From assembly GCA_030549775.1 (NCBI GenBank), contig CM060171.1:377001-441000 (forward strand): DNA of 64,000 bases, in the 5' to 3' direction. Position numbers and translations under genes: made by a program. How positions within the stretch are numbered: the stretch's first letter is position 1; each line of letters opens with the position of its first letter. Positions 23,901 through 36,649 of the stretch are shown here, in pieces. This DNA comes from Tamarix chinensis (lineage: Eukaryota > Streptophyta > Magnoliopsida > Caryophyllales > Tamaricaceae). The notes below the pieces were generated by a model. That model ran no database searches, was not told the DNA's origin, and saw only the letters and a program-made list of their open reading frames with translations.

Positions 23901-25139
23901 AGCTATGGAGAATAGAGAAGGTAGATAGGTGATGGCCACTAAGGCAGAGCCCTCAAACCTTATAATCAAAACCTAGACAGATGATGAAGAAGAAAATCCT
24001 AAGACCCTCCTTCCAAGTGGCTCATTATAGTATACAACCTCAACATCAACCATTATCAAAGTCATATAGATGATCAAGAAAATGAGCAACAAGATTAGGT
24101 GGTCTAGAAAACTCAAAGGGACCATTAAAAAATGTGACATGACTAAGTAATGCTAATTCCATGTGGATTAAAGCTACACCACCACCATCTATATAGAATT
24201 AAAGTTTGAAATCATAGAGTTAATCAAGAATAGCATATTTGCAAGTACTAGAAAAATAAAGGAAAGCATATTGTTGTTGGTGGAAACCAATGAAGAAAGG
24301 ATGTAATTCTATTAATCCTTCCTAAGCCATCACAAAACACTAAATCAGTAAACGCAATCATGGGAGGATCAGAGATTAGTGGAGTCAAGGTCTCTCAAGC
24401 CAAGAATCATGTATGAGAAGCTTACAACATGAAGCATAAGCTCTAAAAACCAACCCATCTCCTTTCTTGATACAAAGTTTGTGAACCTAGCTACATTATA
24501 TCAATGATGCCCTGGTATTAAGTTGTCCATCACCAAGTGTCTTGCCAAACGCTTTATGGTCAATAATGGCAGTTTATAAAACATCATGTTCCTTACCACC
24601 CTTTGTGATATGTAAGTGTTGGAGGAACGGATATAGGAGCAACCTATAACTCTGATTGAATTCAATGATAACACAAGCACACTATAGGAAAATTCCAATT
24701 ACCAGTCTATATAGAAAACATCAACCTCCACCTACGACATTATCCTTAGGCTTCCCTAGATCCACGAGATGTGAGCTATATCCTTAACTTATCACCAAGT
24801 TATAAAATTCCCAACCTAATTTGGTTTAAAGAATCCATTAGTGCCAAAAGGGTCACTCGTACATACTACCAGAGCACAATTAAGGTAAAACCCCAAGTCT
24901 TATAACAATGACACTTTGAGTTAATGCCTCAAAAGCCTCAAAATCCACCAATTGAGTAGCTCAATAAAATTCAACTCAACCTTTAGGTTCCAAAATGAAG
25001 GTCATGATAAGTTCATACCTCACCCTTGGAACTCGTTGATCAAATTATTTTTCTAACCACATAAGAACATGTTAGGGATCAACCCACCAATCTATAACCA
25101 CAAGCTCTAAGTCACCTTGAATCACACCCTAGTCAAGTA
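23901..25139 (+). pseudogene. Tat element gag C-terminus to protease, heavily decayed
   Basis: Only scattered matches to the expected region are visible, for example FNDNTST near 24670 where a protease flank is expected. No active-site motif was found. Confidence 0.4.
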
Positions 25140-25900
25140 AGAATAGAAGATTTTTTTTGGAGATTAATTGTGTTAGCAATGACAAAGTACATAAACTTCT
25201 TAAATTTGGATTCCTCTATGAAGTCTATTACTCGAATTAGTTAGCTAACATAGTCATGGTGAAAAAAAAAGTGGAGTGTGTGTCAACTTCATGGATCTTA
25301 ACAAAGCATGCCTATAGTGTTCCTTTTCACTCCCCCTACATCAAAAAGATGGTTGATTCCACTGCTAGGCACAAACTGATCAGCTTTAGGGATGCCCTCT
25401 CTACCTACAATCAAATCTTTATGCACCATCTTGACTAGAAAAGGACCTCATTCATCATCAAATAGGGGACATTCTACTACAAAGTAATGTCATTCCATCT
25501 CAAAAATGTTGAATAAGTATACTAACGACTAGTAAACCAAATGTTCTCAAAGATGATAAATGACAACATGGAGGTCTACATTGACAATTTGCTCATTAAA
25601 TACATACAAACTGATCAACAACTTGATCATATAAGATAGTAATTCAAAGTGCTCTGAGAGTACCATACGATGCTCAACCCAGCAAAATTATTCTCTGGTG
25701 TTTTGTTGGGAAAATTTCTTAGGTACTTGATCAATAAAAGGGGAAAATAAGCCAAGTCTGATTAGATTCATGTCATTCTCAATATCCTATCTCTGGGACC
25801 CATGAAAGATGTATACAGACTCACTGCTAAACTCCTCGCCCTTAGCTATTTCATCTCTAGATCTTCATAATGGTGTTATTTGTTGTTTAATGCACTAAGG
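25140..25900 (+). pseudogene. Tat reverse transcriptase remnant
   Basis: Recognisable RT blocks: ANIVMVKKK, KMVDSTARHKLISFRDALS, YNQIFMHHLD, FYYKVMSFHLKN and NMEVYIDNLLIK. The YxDD catalytic box reads YIDN at 25577-25588, so one catalytic Asp is lost. NPAKLFSGVLLGKFLRYL follows. Stops and shifts occur throughout. Confidence 0.75.
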
Positions 25901-26870
25901 AATAACAAATATTTTGAGTGGACCACATAATGCAATGGGGCACTGCAATAACTCACGGTTTATCTCGCTTCCCTACCACTTTTATCTAAGATAATTAATG
26001 GAGAAACAGTATTCATCTATCTAGCAATCTCTAAAAATATAATTAGAGCAACCCTAATAAAAGAATATTAGAAGTAGTAGAATATAGTATACTACGTAAT
26101 CAAGGCTCTACTAGATCTTGAGATCCACTACAAGAAAATAGAAAATATGGCACTAGCTATCATTATCGTGACCCAAAAGCTAAGGCCATACTTCTAATGT
26201 CATTTAATTATGATAGTTATGAGCTACCCTCTCCATAACATACTCCATAAGATGGATCTTTTTGGAAGATTAGTCAAATGGGATATTAAAATTAGTAACA
26301 TGACATCACCTACCAATCAAGAACCACATTAAATTACAAATATTGACTAGCTTTATCATTAATGTCACTCCTAATGTAGCCCCTTCTACTAAGTAAGATA
26401 TGATGTCATTCAAGTTAAATATCTTCACAAGGTGGATGTTATTTATGGACATATATAACAACATCAAAGGCACCAGACGCGGCCTTGTACTCATCCTCCC
26501 TAAGGAGGATACCATCTAGTAAGCTACTAGGTACAAATGTAAATTAACTAATAATTAGGCTAAATATGAAGCTCTTATTTCAAGGTTACTCTTGGAAAAA
26601 GATATGGGCATCAGGATTCTCAATGTCTCCACCTACTCATAACTAGTGTTTATTCAAATCAATAGGCCTTACCATGCTAGATACAACAAGATGGCCAACT
26701 ACCTTACAATGGTCAAGTCACTAAAAGCATATTTTGATGAGTGCTCGATCACACAAGTTTCTAAACTTAACAATAGCCATTTTGATGTTATAGAAAGCTA
26801 CGTATCATTAATCCTGACCAAAGGCCCCCAAATCATCCCAATGGTGTATATATAGTGGAATACCATATGG
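25901..26870 (+). pseudogene. Tat RNase H remnant(s)
   Basis: LPLLSKIINGETVFIYLAIS, then IENMALAIIIVTQKLRPYF, are the RT-linked RNase H. Further on, KGTRRGLVLILPKEDTI and YNKMANYLTMVKSLKAYF look like the second RNase H that Tat elements carry. Frames are broken. Confidence 0.6.
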
Positions 26871-27700
26871 ATCAAGAAAATGGAATTCACCATAGAAAAT
26901 GCTCAAGCAACATAGAGCACTCCTTTCTGTAGCTACATTGTGGATGTAGAACTCCCTTATGAGAGGAACGAAGCCCAAAGAATCCATTTCAAATCAATAA
27001 GATTCATTTTCTACAATAGATAACTATATAAGAGATATTTATTAGGACCCTTAATGAGGTATGGAAGCCCCAAAAAGATAAATATATCCTTATAGAGATA
27101 CATAGTGGGAAGTGTATGAATACATTTGGCTCACAAAGTCTTTTTGATAACATTTTCACCACAGGCTACTACTAGCCAAGTATGTGGAAATATTATGTCA
27201 ACAACATGAGAAAGTGTTAAATATGATAAATATTCACTCAAGATACTCTAAAAATTACAAAACAATTACACCCTATCCATACTTCATGGCCTTTCAGGAA
27301 ATGGGGAATGGATGTATTGGGTAAAATGCTGATGGCGCCTAGCTAACACCAACTCATGTTGGTCCTTAACAACTACTTTACCAAATTGATCAAAACTAAA
27401 GCCTTCTCTCATGTCTAAAACAAAGGAGTGAAAAGTTTCATATAGTAGAACATCATTTACCTATTTGGGGTACCGACAAAAATTTTTATGGATAATGACA
27501 TCTGGTTTATCTCCAACGATTTTAAAATTTTTTTGTAAGGAACAGTGGATCGATTTGCATTTCTCAAATCCATGATATTCCTAAGCCAATGAATAATTGG
27601 GGTAAAAAAAATACCAACATAGTCACGCTCAAGGAGTGACTTAATAAAGCTAAAAGAAATAAGATTGATGAGTTACTTGGAGTCCTATGGTCATGCAAGA
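26871..27700 (+). pseudogene. Tat integrase remnant, truncated
   Basis: WPFRKWGMDVLGKM and NNYFTKLIKTKAFSHV, then FGVPTKIFMDNDIWFIS, match the integrase catalytic core. The reading ends at DELLGVLWSC, where a different sequence begins at 27701. Confidence 0.7.
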
Positions 27701-30150
27701 TGTTATAACTAAAATTTTCTTAACCCTACTTCCTAGATGATTAGTTTCTTAATCCCTTATCTAACCCTTAAGCCTTGGGTGGATGCTTTATCCATACCTC
27801 TCAAGCTCTCATTTTAACTTATTACCTTTCAAACCCCTAATATTTAATTCAAAACCACCTAAAAACACTCCAAACCCTATCACCTAGAGCCTCAGAATAT
27901 CGACCACCAGACTCTTATGGTAGATGGAAGCTAGGGGATGTTTACCATTCTAGATTTTCTTAATTTATGTTTACCCCAAACCAATTCCTATTCACAATAT
28001 CTTTATATATTTTGGTTCTTAAATTAATTCATCACCTTTCCCTAATTGTTCACAACTTTTGGGAATTATTATTTTTTTCATTTATTGGAGTTTTTAACTT
28101 ACATAAATCATGTTTAAATCATTTTTAAATTTCTTAGACATGGGGGCTTCAAAATTATGATTTTATTATAACCCATTATTATATTCCATATGGTCCTTGA
28201 TAATTCAATCAAAATCTGACTATAATCACTTTCAACTAACTCTCTTACACTTTCCCACCCATGAAATCGCTCTCATCATTCATCTTGCTTATAAGAAACA
28301 TTACATATTATTATCTCCCTCTCTCCTGACCATTTTTGATATACATAAGGAGTTTGTGCCCTTTTATTTATGCTCTTTCCTTTATCTTCTAACCTGTTTT
28401 TTTATTCAAGAAGCCTTAATCTTGGTGATTTTTTCTCCTTGGTTTGAGCCCTCCTTCTTCTCCTACCAATATTCTTACTTCTAAAATCTTAATTTTAGTA
28501 CTTTGGTGCTTTTTATTAAGGAAAATAAAGTTAAGGTTATAGATTAGTGAAGGTTTTTTAAGCTTGCTCCCAAGGCCATTTTCAAAATTCTAGGGATTAT
28601 TCCCAACTCCTTTAATTTATCTCCCATCTTCTAATACGTTTTATTTTTCCCTTTACTAATACTTATATTACTATTTTAGGTGATCTAAAGGGGGGAAAGT
28701 ATTTAGGAGTTTTCTTTCATAGATATTAGAGGGACTTTTTATAAGGGTACACTTATTTAGATTAAGGTTCTGTGTTGCCATGTGTTAAATTATAATAATC
28801 CACGTTAGCATGTTTTTATTGTTATGAACCATGATTAAGGTTATGTTATATTACATCTATGCATTCTATATTATTATCAGGATTTTGATTGTTTTTTATG
28901 TTTCACATATAAATTCTACTTTTTATGCCTTTCTAGGATTTATTAGAAAAATCAAAAGAATGATGGTATATATTATGTATTTTATAAGTGCATATATGAG
29001 TAGATAAAATTATGTGAAGTATTGACAGAGGTTAATTAGGATGAAATAAAAAGATTTAGATGTGTTATAGGTTTAGATATTTCCATCCCTATATCCCCTT
29101 TGTGGTGGTTTGTTGGTTTCAATTAATACAAATTGTATATTTGAGTTGTTTTTAATATGTCGGATTGTGAGTATAAGTTTGGTGAATTGTAGAGACTTGT
29201 GGAATTTTGTGAGTAATTGGTGATGTTTGACCCAAGGATTAATTTTTTATTTTTGTTAGAATTTGTGTAAAATAAGTATACCATCATAATCCTTAAGATT
29301 TTTGTGTAAAGTTTGATATATAACATGATATGGTTTGAATGTGTTGGGGCTAAGTTATAATAATAAGAATGTTGGGAAGTTTATGTGAATTAGAGGCATT
29401 TTGTTCATTATGGGATAAATCTGAAAATTTTGGGTTGTATGAGTGCTTTTGAGTTATAAATATTATAAGCATAATTTATGAATAGCTTAGGTCAATTGTG
29501 GGTGACATAAGTATAAGAATATGGTACAAAGGCAGTGCTTCTGATGCATGATATGCTAAACAACTTGGGTCTTGCTAAGAGTTGATGGTGGAACCAGAGA
29601 TTAGCTCCAACAAAAGAGAAATAGAAGAGGGGATGATATTGGAAAAAGGATTTGATTTTTTAAGTAACCCTTGAAATCAAATACTTACAATCACCACTTA
29701 AGTATCAACTCTTAAGCTAAAGATTATAAGGTTTTTAAGATGCAACAAACCATGCACTATGTTTATTGGGGAACAAAAGACACATGACCTTCTCTGCAAA
29801 ATACTCAATCAATGGTTTCCTTTTTCATTCCTCTTTACACCCATATAAGAGTGTAAGAAGTTGAAAAAATTACAACCAACCCTTAGGTAACTATAAGGTT
29901 TCAGCTTAACCAAACTCTACTTTAATGCATGCTAACTATGGTAGGACTCAAACAATCAGCATGGGAGCTAATGTTTCAAGCCTCCCATAATCCATTTCCC
30001 ATGCACTAGTTGTTACATTGGGTTTACAAGCTAATAATTAGGACTTAGGGAACATAAATTACAAGAAAAATAAAAACTAGTACATTACTCATGCATTAAC
30101 TAGATGGAAAAATAAACCTTCCCCAAGACCCCTTTTGTCTGGATGATATG
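27701..30150. other. Unassigned region, possible LTR start at its left
   Basis: Begins TGTTATAACTAAAATTTTC, which resembles the start of LTR D, directly at the break in the Tat integrase and preceded by gcaaga. No matching right end was found. The rest is AT-rich with no gene or strong repeat that I can support. Confidence 0.35.
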
Positions 30151-31121
30151 GCTGCTTTTTAGGCCATTAAATACCCTTAATTAATTCTAATTAAGGTCTT
30201 GAAAAACACTAAAACCTAACTCTAAAATCTCCTGCAAAAGTGAAGTGGTTGCATGCTTGTGATTTTTGAAAAGTGTGCTCCATGAGCTGATTTTTGCTAG
30301 ATGATGACTGAAACGTGCATGGCTTTTCAAGCCATATTTTTGAAATCTTAATATGTCTACTTTATAGGAGAAAAAACAAATGGAACTTAATTTTGAGCTT
30401 TCTAACTCAAGTTATGGTCTTTTTTACACGTGTGCAGTGTTGAAAACTGGTTGACCGATGGGCTGATTTGAGAATTTTTGATATTTTTTCTCTAGTGGAA
30501 TTTAACCATCAAAATTCTTTTTACACACATGGGCTAGTAAAAAATTCTATCATCTTTTAGCACCATAAATAAAAGTTGTTAGACTTTCATAAACATTTAA
30601 TAAAGCTAGTACAACTCTTCTAAAATTATCATTTTGACATCTTGTAAAGAATCAAAGAGATTTTTGATTTTACACTTTCAAATCCAAAAAAAAACTTCTT
30701 TAGTTTTCAATTTATTCTTCATATTTAGTGAGAGTGTTCATACACTTGTAATTATTATTATTTTATCTAGATCAAAATATTAATATTAATTACTCACTTT
30801 CATATGATAGATATTTAACATTCTTATTATATTCATTCAAACTTGTCATATCTAATACAAGTAAATAGTGGTGTATTGCCTAGCATTCCTAAGAGAGGTT
30901 ATTGAGATTGTAGTCTCATAAATTTATAGAGAATAACTGGGCAAAGTGTCAATTATCTCCTAAAGAGTCATTGATATTGTATATTCATAAACCAAGAGAG
31001 GATTGATCATCATCAAGCACCCACTAAAAATAAAGAGAGATAGAAATCCAAAAGGTGAAACCTTTTGGTAGCGGATGTAGTGAAATTTTGTAGAGCTTGT
31101 TAAACCACCATAACTCCCATG
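30151..31121 (+). mobile_element. Possible Ty1/copia LTR fragment
   Basis: Holds phrases typical of plant copia LTR 3' parts, such as AACTGGTTGACCGATGGGC near 30447 and GCGGATGTAGTGAAATTTTG near 31071, the latter followed by a CCACCATAA-type stretch. It is cut at 31121 by the poly(T) of the minus-strand LINE. No ends or target duplication were seen. Confidence 0.3.
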
Positions 31122-31249
31122 TTTTTTTTGGTAATTAATTAAAAATTCTCATTACCAAATGAAAATTTATGCAATCCAGTTTGACTACACATCATAAGCC
31201 ATGCATCCCAACACCTATACAATCAAGCAACTAGAGAAATTTAAAACTT

Positions 31250-31810
31250 TCAATGATCTAAAGTATGTAAGTAATATATCAAAGACCCATCCTGACTCCC
31301 ATGATGAATAAACATTTCTTGAATAATATTCTTTATTGAAATTGTGGGCATGATCTGTTTCTATTGGAAGACCACCATGTTCCGATTATACCAGATATTA
31401 TATACCACGGTAGTGAAGATAGCCCTCAACACCCTAATCTGAATTACATCTCTTCTAGTATTTTGAATCATCCACTATGGACATGTATCCCATGTAGAAA
31501 AATAATGGGGTGATAGAACCTAGTTCAAAACCTTCCTCCACATCGCCTGTGCTATTGGACATGTAACCAATAAATGATCCATAGTTTCATCACTAGTATG
31601 GTAAACCATGCATATAGTAGAATCCAACACATGCCGATTCTTCAATTTTGACTTAACAGCCATACTCTCATGATATACCATCCACAAAATCATCTTCCAT
31701 CGAGGAATCCCTAAATGATACCAAACTATTTTATACCATGCCACGTTTGAGACCTTAGCTCCTTTTGATAAGCTTTGCCCACTAAGAACTTTTATCCATC
31801 TAGGAAATTC
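31250..31810 (-). pseudogene. LINE zf-RVT and C-terminal region
   Basis: Encodes YKIVWYHLGIPRWKMILWM, then CMVYHTSDETMDHLLVTCP and AMWRKVLN, the zinc-binding region after RT in plant LINEs. AIFTTVVYNIWYNRN follows downstream near 31400. About 75 codons are uninterrupted (31520-31744). Confidence 0.8.
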
Positions 31811-33535
31811 TGCATTTCCAACCCTAGGTCTTGGATTTTCAAAATACTCTTTATCATCTAGGAAGAGTCATCTTTTAGCTTAATGGTCTAAACACCACCT
31901 GTTGTAATGTATCTCTCATGGAACCATTTTACCCATAGGATTTTCTTATTCTACATTAATCTCCATAGTTATCTAGCCAGTCACATAGAATTCCAAGCTT
32001 CCATCTAGAGCAAACCGAGGCCCCATTCTGTCTAAGGCCAACACACTTTGTGCCAAGCTATGGGTATTCTTCTTATATTTAGGTCAAGATTATCTCACAA
32101 AAACTTTATGCATATTGATTCAACTGCAGAACAACAGCCTTTGGGAGGGGAAACACTTGCATCCAGTAGTTGTTAATACCAAATATAACTGATTTTAGGA
32201 TCTAGATCTTGCCTGCATAGCTCAAAGACTTTAGAGACCATGTTTAGAGTTTATTTTTGATTATGTCAATAAGTGGCTGAAACTGATGTATAGCAAGAGA
32301 GTAACTACTAATAAGCACACTCAAGTACTTGAAGGGAAACTGACCTTCCGTGAATTGTAATGAAGCTAATTTATGTTATTTCAAGCTCTCTTTTACCCCC
32401 ACCAAAATACGCATTACACTTTAGGGGGCCTATCCTCAACCTAGGCGTAGCAGTAAATTCTACCAATCTACCAAGGAGTGGTTGAGATGACTCAAAGTGA
32501 CCCTTACAAAATAATAGCAGGTCATCTGCAATGGCTAGTGAAATTAACTGACTCAATTTACAGGTAACTGGATTGCTCCATAAAGTCTTCAGTAACCAGC
32601 TTAGATACTCCATGGGAAAGACAAACAAAAAGGGCAAGATTAGATCTCCTTTTCTTAAACCATTCATCCCCTAGAATGGTTTACTGAGTGTCCCTTGCAA
32701 CGACACTGAATATCTCATAGTGGTAACACAATGCTTAATCAAGTGAACATAATGGCATAGAAACCCATACCCAACTAGCAGAGCTTGAAGAAATCTCCAA
32801 TCCACTGAATCATAGGCTTTCATGATATTAATCTTTATCATCATCCTAGGATTGATGCCTTTCCTTTTGTATTTTTTTAGCAATTCCTGGGCCAACATGA
32901 TATTGTCACCTATCCATCACCCAGGAACAAACGCCAACTGAGTATCATCCACTTGTTCATGTAATACTGCTTTTAATCTCTTAGTTATCACTTTAAAGAA
33001 AATTTTATAAACCACATTACAACATGCAATGGGTCTATAATCATTAACATATTTCGCATTCTTACTCTTAGGTATAAGGTGGAGTGATGTATTGTTAAAA
33101 GATTTCAAGAGAAACTCTGACTCCAAAAACATTTTCATAGCATAAAACACATCATCCCCCACAATGCACCAAGATTTATTGAAGAAGTGAGGATTAAACC
33201 CATCACAGCTAGGAGCTTTCAGGTCACCCGTACTAAACACTACCTCTTTCACTTCTTGCTTGGATATGTCTCTCAACAACTGCTTCCTACTCGCCTGGGA
33301 TAACAGGCTACCATTATTTATGATGGTCAAATTGGGGGCCTAAATAGTGGCTGGTAGAAGCCAGTAAACCAACATAGAAACTATATATTTCATTTTCTAT
33401 ATAAGTCCAATTAGTGATTTTCTGTCCGTTAGCATGATGTAGACTGCTAATTAAGCTAATATGTTGCCTCTCTTTCAACTTTGAATGGAAGAAAACATTG
33501 TTCTCATCACCTAAGTTTATGTAGTTAATTTTCAT
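31811..33535 (-). pseudogene. LINE reverse transcriptase
   Basis: Clear RT blocks: KAPSCDGFNPHFFNKSW, SLHLIPKSKNAKYVNDYRPI, MIKINIMKAYDSVDWRFL and SLAIADDLLLFCKG (catalytic ADD near 32515-32530; the residue before it is Ile, whereas Phe or Tyr is usual). Upstream, GDENNVFFHSKLKERQ (to 33535) is the linker between endonuclease and RT. A premature stop separates FVPG (32917) from MLAQELLKKY (32898). The part 31811-32370 is weakly matched. Confidence 0.8.
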
Positions 33536-34588
33536 TTTCTATTGTAGGTAGTTTTCTTTGATTTGTGTCTTCTTCCACCATTTCTCACGAAATACTTTCT
33601 CTTTCTTTACTAGTTCCACATTAGAGGGATCAATCTGAAGCTGTTGCTTTATCTAATTCCAGTCACAAGCATATTTCTCCACCTCATTACTAACATGGCC
33701 AAAGTGTGTGGAGTTAAACTTCTTCAATTTAACTTTTAACCTTTGCAGCTTAACCTTGATGTGAAACTACTTGGACCCTTCAATTGGAGAGTCCCATACG
33801 ATCTTCACACAGATCAAAAAGGAGTCATGTGTGGTCTAGTAGTTGTAAAACATAAAAGTTTTAAGACCCTTTATAATATCTTTATTCAAGCATAACATCA
33901 AACAACTGTGATCCGAGAGGCAATGATCAACCACCTAGATACTAATGATAGTAAACTAGGTAAACTAGTGTTGATTTCCAAAATTGTGATCCATCTCGCA
34001 TTAGACTCTATTGGGAGGACATTAGTTGTTACACCAAGTTTAACTAGGCCCAATTGCATTGATTTCCCCCCACCCACAATTATCAATACAGTTCATGAAA
34101 TCATCCATGTCCCCTTGATGCATAACACCTCCACACTTCTCTTCCATTGACATGAAGATAATAAAATCACCAACAACCAACCAAGCCTCAGAAAATCTTT
34201 GGCTATGTTGAATAAGCACAGTCCAGAAATTTCTTCTAAGATGCCCTGTATTAAAAGCATAGACAAAAGTAACAATGGCAGATTCATTGCTTAATAATAA
34301 TTGCAGCTGACAATGCTCAAACTGGTCATTCTCTTCCAACACAGAGACAAGAACTTCAATTAGATTCCAGAGAATCATTATACGTCCATTGTAATGTAAA
34401 TGATGATTTGTTATACAAGAGAATGTAGATGTTATCCTCTTATGGGAAGGCTCGACCTTATTTACCTTTGTTCTGGTTTCCAACAAAGTTAACATAGAAA
34501 AAGAACTAAACTTCAAATATTTACAAAGAGACTTTTGTTTAAGAGGAGAATTTACTACCCTAATATCCCAAACAGCAAGTTTCATCAA
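33536..34588 (-). pseudogene. LINE endonuclease domain
   Basis: Starts MMKLAVWDIRVVNSPLKQK, the standard N-terminus of plant LINE ORF2, with LTLLETRTK (catalytic Glu region), WLVVGDFIIFM and CGGVMHQGDMDDFMNCID. About 180 codons are clean (34040-34588); downstream is frameshifted. In live elements this domain nicks target DNA to prime reverse transcription. Confidence 0.8.
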
Positions 34589-34649
34589 GTTACAGCACTT
34601 AATCCCTTTGCTTCTCCCCTCATAGCTCCTTCATGTCCTTTAACAATGG

Positions 34650-35126
34650 TCATAGGTGGAAGCTATAAATTAGGCTCCGTATCATAACCTTCAAACCCCA
34701 TATATGTCACATTGGAAGCATCCACCATCAGTCATTTCCCTTTCTCACAAGGTTGACTAGTATTGATAGCATCTACTACCTTGTCACCTTGTAACCTAGA
34801 AGGAGGAATATTATGTATATCATGCATTGGGTTGACAATGTTTGGGGGTAGAGTATTCAGGATAGGCCTTTCTTGATGTTGTTTTGGTCTCCAATACTGA
34901 CCCACCTACTTCGATAACCCAATTCTACATTGAGAGGTATCATGGCCTAACTTATCACACTTTGTGTAGAAGTGAGGCCACTATTCATAGCATACCTCTT
35001 GCTATCTTGTTTCGGTGCCTGCATCAATCATAATAATCTCAACTAGAGGTAACCTCACATCAATTTTTACAAGGAGACATGGATAGGATATATGACTACG
35101 AATTGTAGTGATCATGTCAGCACATA
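34650..35126 (-). pseudogene. LINE ORF1, C-terminal part with zinc knuckle
   Basis: The minus strand encodes SYPCLLVKIDVRLPL, then CDKLGHDTSQC, a CX2-4-GH-C-type knuckle at about 34925-34970, as in plant LINE ORF1 nucleic-acid binding proteins. The frame has stops and is cut at the B1 LTR. Confidence 0.65.
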
Positions 35127-35550
35127 TGGGTACCCCCAAAATTTACTACTAAAAATTTTTATTTTATTTAAAAATTAGCGGAAGCAAAAAGTAAAAATCA
35201 TGAATTTCGAGGATATTACTGTCACACTTAGTACCAGACTGGTTTCTTCCTACCATTCCATTACCAAGTACTAAGGTTAAAAAGAACCACTATACAATTC
35301 ACACAAATTCACTTTCATTTAAATCAAAGTAGCTCATTAAAGATGTCACAAAAGATAAAAACCCATTGATGGTAGTTACAAAAATAAGGATTAAATTTAA
35401 ACTAGGAAATAAAAGGTGAAGGAGTGAAACCATAAAAGTTTCCGAATAATCCTTATGCGTGTATCCAATGCCACATGAATCGCACCTGTAATAGTCCTGC
35501 AAGGGACATTGTCCATTGAATAGGCAGGGGGTCCACAAATGGAACTCTTC

Positions 35551-35564
35551 AGTACTACGGTACT
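35551..35564. repeat. Conserved palindrome in B1 (AGTAC-TACG-GTACT)
   Basis: Perfect 5-bp arms; the inverse of AGTACCGTAGTACT in B2 at 55722. Confidence 0.8.
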
Positions 35565-35884
35565 AAGTAACCCTTTATACATAATCAAAAGGCAAGGCCC
35601 GCATCCAACACATAATACATAAACGATATAAAATGATAACATATACGGGCTTAGGAAAATGACGATGGACATCAAGACTAATACACAAGGCAAAACCGCA
35701 TATGATAAGAAATGCATAACACAACATCCACGTACTTAGAGATTCCATCACATTCCAAAGTAGGGACTGTCACCGAAGCCAAACTCATGTCATATTAATA
35801 GGTCATAATGTGAAATCAATATTTTCAGTCTTAAGCCATTAATTAATCATTATTCAATCATCGTCTTTGAATTATATCCATATG

Positions 35885-36250
35885 AGTACAGGAATCTCAC
35901 TATAATAGCCGATGGATCGGAAACATATAGGGCAGCACGCACCTGACCACTATTATTTGTCAGTGGATCGGTCTCCAGGGCTCCCTGCACCTGGCACGCC
36001 ACTATTATTCGCCGGTGGACCGGTCTGGCTCCGACTCACATGGTGTTCCACTATAAGTAATTAGTGTCTTTCCATAATTTATTAATATCCCATGTTTGGT
36101 TTATTGAGCTCGGGATCCCCTACTATTATAGCCGGTGGATCGAAAACATATAGGACAGTACGCACCTGACCACTATTATTTGTCGGTGGATCGGTCCCCA
36201 GGAAATCTTGCACTTGGCCACTACTATGCCGATGCATCGGTCTAGGCTCG
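35885..36250 (-). repeat. CCGATCCACCGG-type motif array of B1
   Basis: About six copies of CCACTATTATTTGTCGGTGG-like units plus ATCGG, in two blocks of three, as in E1. Confidence 0.85.
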
Positions 36251-36649
36251 GCTCAATAATCTTTCACTTTACTTAATTAGTACTTTATTCATGTCTTATT
36301 CAACGAGTCCATTTATTTCATTCGAGGGAAGGAAAAAGGTCACAAATCTAGAGATACAAATATATACTGGCCATAAAATCAAGCATTCCATATCAAGGAT
36401 CATGGCATATATAAAATCCTAACACATACTACAAACATATCTAACACACATTTCCATGCATACTTACAAACCAGGCACCTCTTGCATAATTATAAGATAA
36501 ACACTACATTACACGCTTAATTATCCATCCAACCCTAGGCTATGTCCTGCTCTTATGAGACTCACTGACTTACCGAATACCCTTATCTTATTATTCACTA
36601 TTATTTATGTCTGATTATGAAACTCATTTAATCCATTAACATGTGAAAC

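Larger units (their letters stand above)
22233..27700 (+). mobile_element. Decayed Tat-lineage Ty3/gypsy retrotransposon, internal region
   Basis: In order along +: N-terminal gag-like region, gag core, protease-like remnant, RT, RNase H and integrase. All are broken by many stops and frameshifts. Motif content fits the Tat group (Retand/Ogre-like). It breaks off at 27700 in integrase; no 3' LTR was found. Confidence 0.75.
31122..35126 (-). mobile_element. L1-type LINE, 5'-truncated
   Basis: On the minus strand: ORF1 zinc-knuckle region, apurinic-type endonuclease, RT, zf-RVT and C-terminus, ending in an A8 tail (T8 on + at 31122-31129). Several stops and shifts. The 5' part is lost where LTR B1 begins at 35127, in the middle of ORF1. 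Confidence 0.8.

Noticed and set aside
29580..29610. Primer-binding-site-like TGGAACCAGAG
   Set aside because: Only a partial match to the initiator Met tRNA complement and not preceded by an LTR end in CA.
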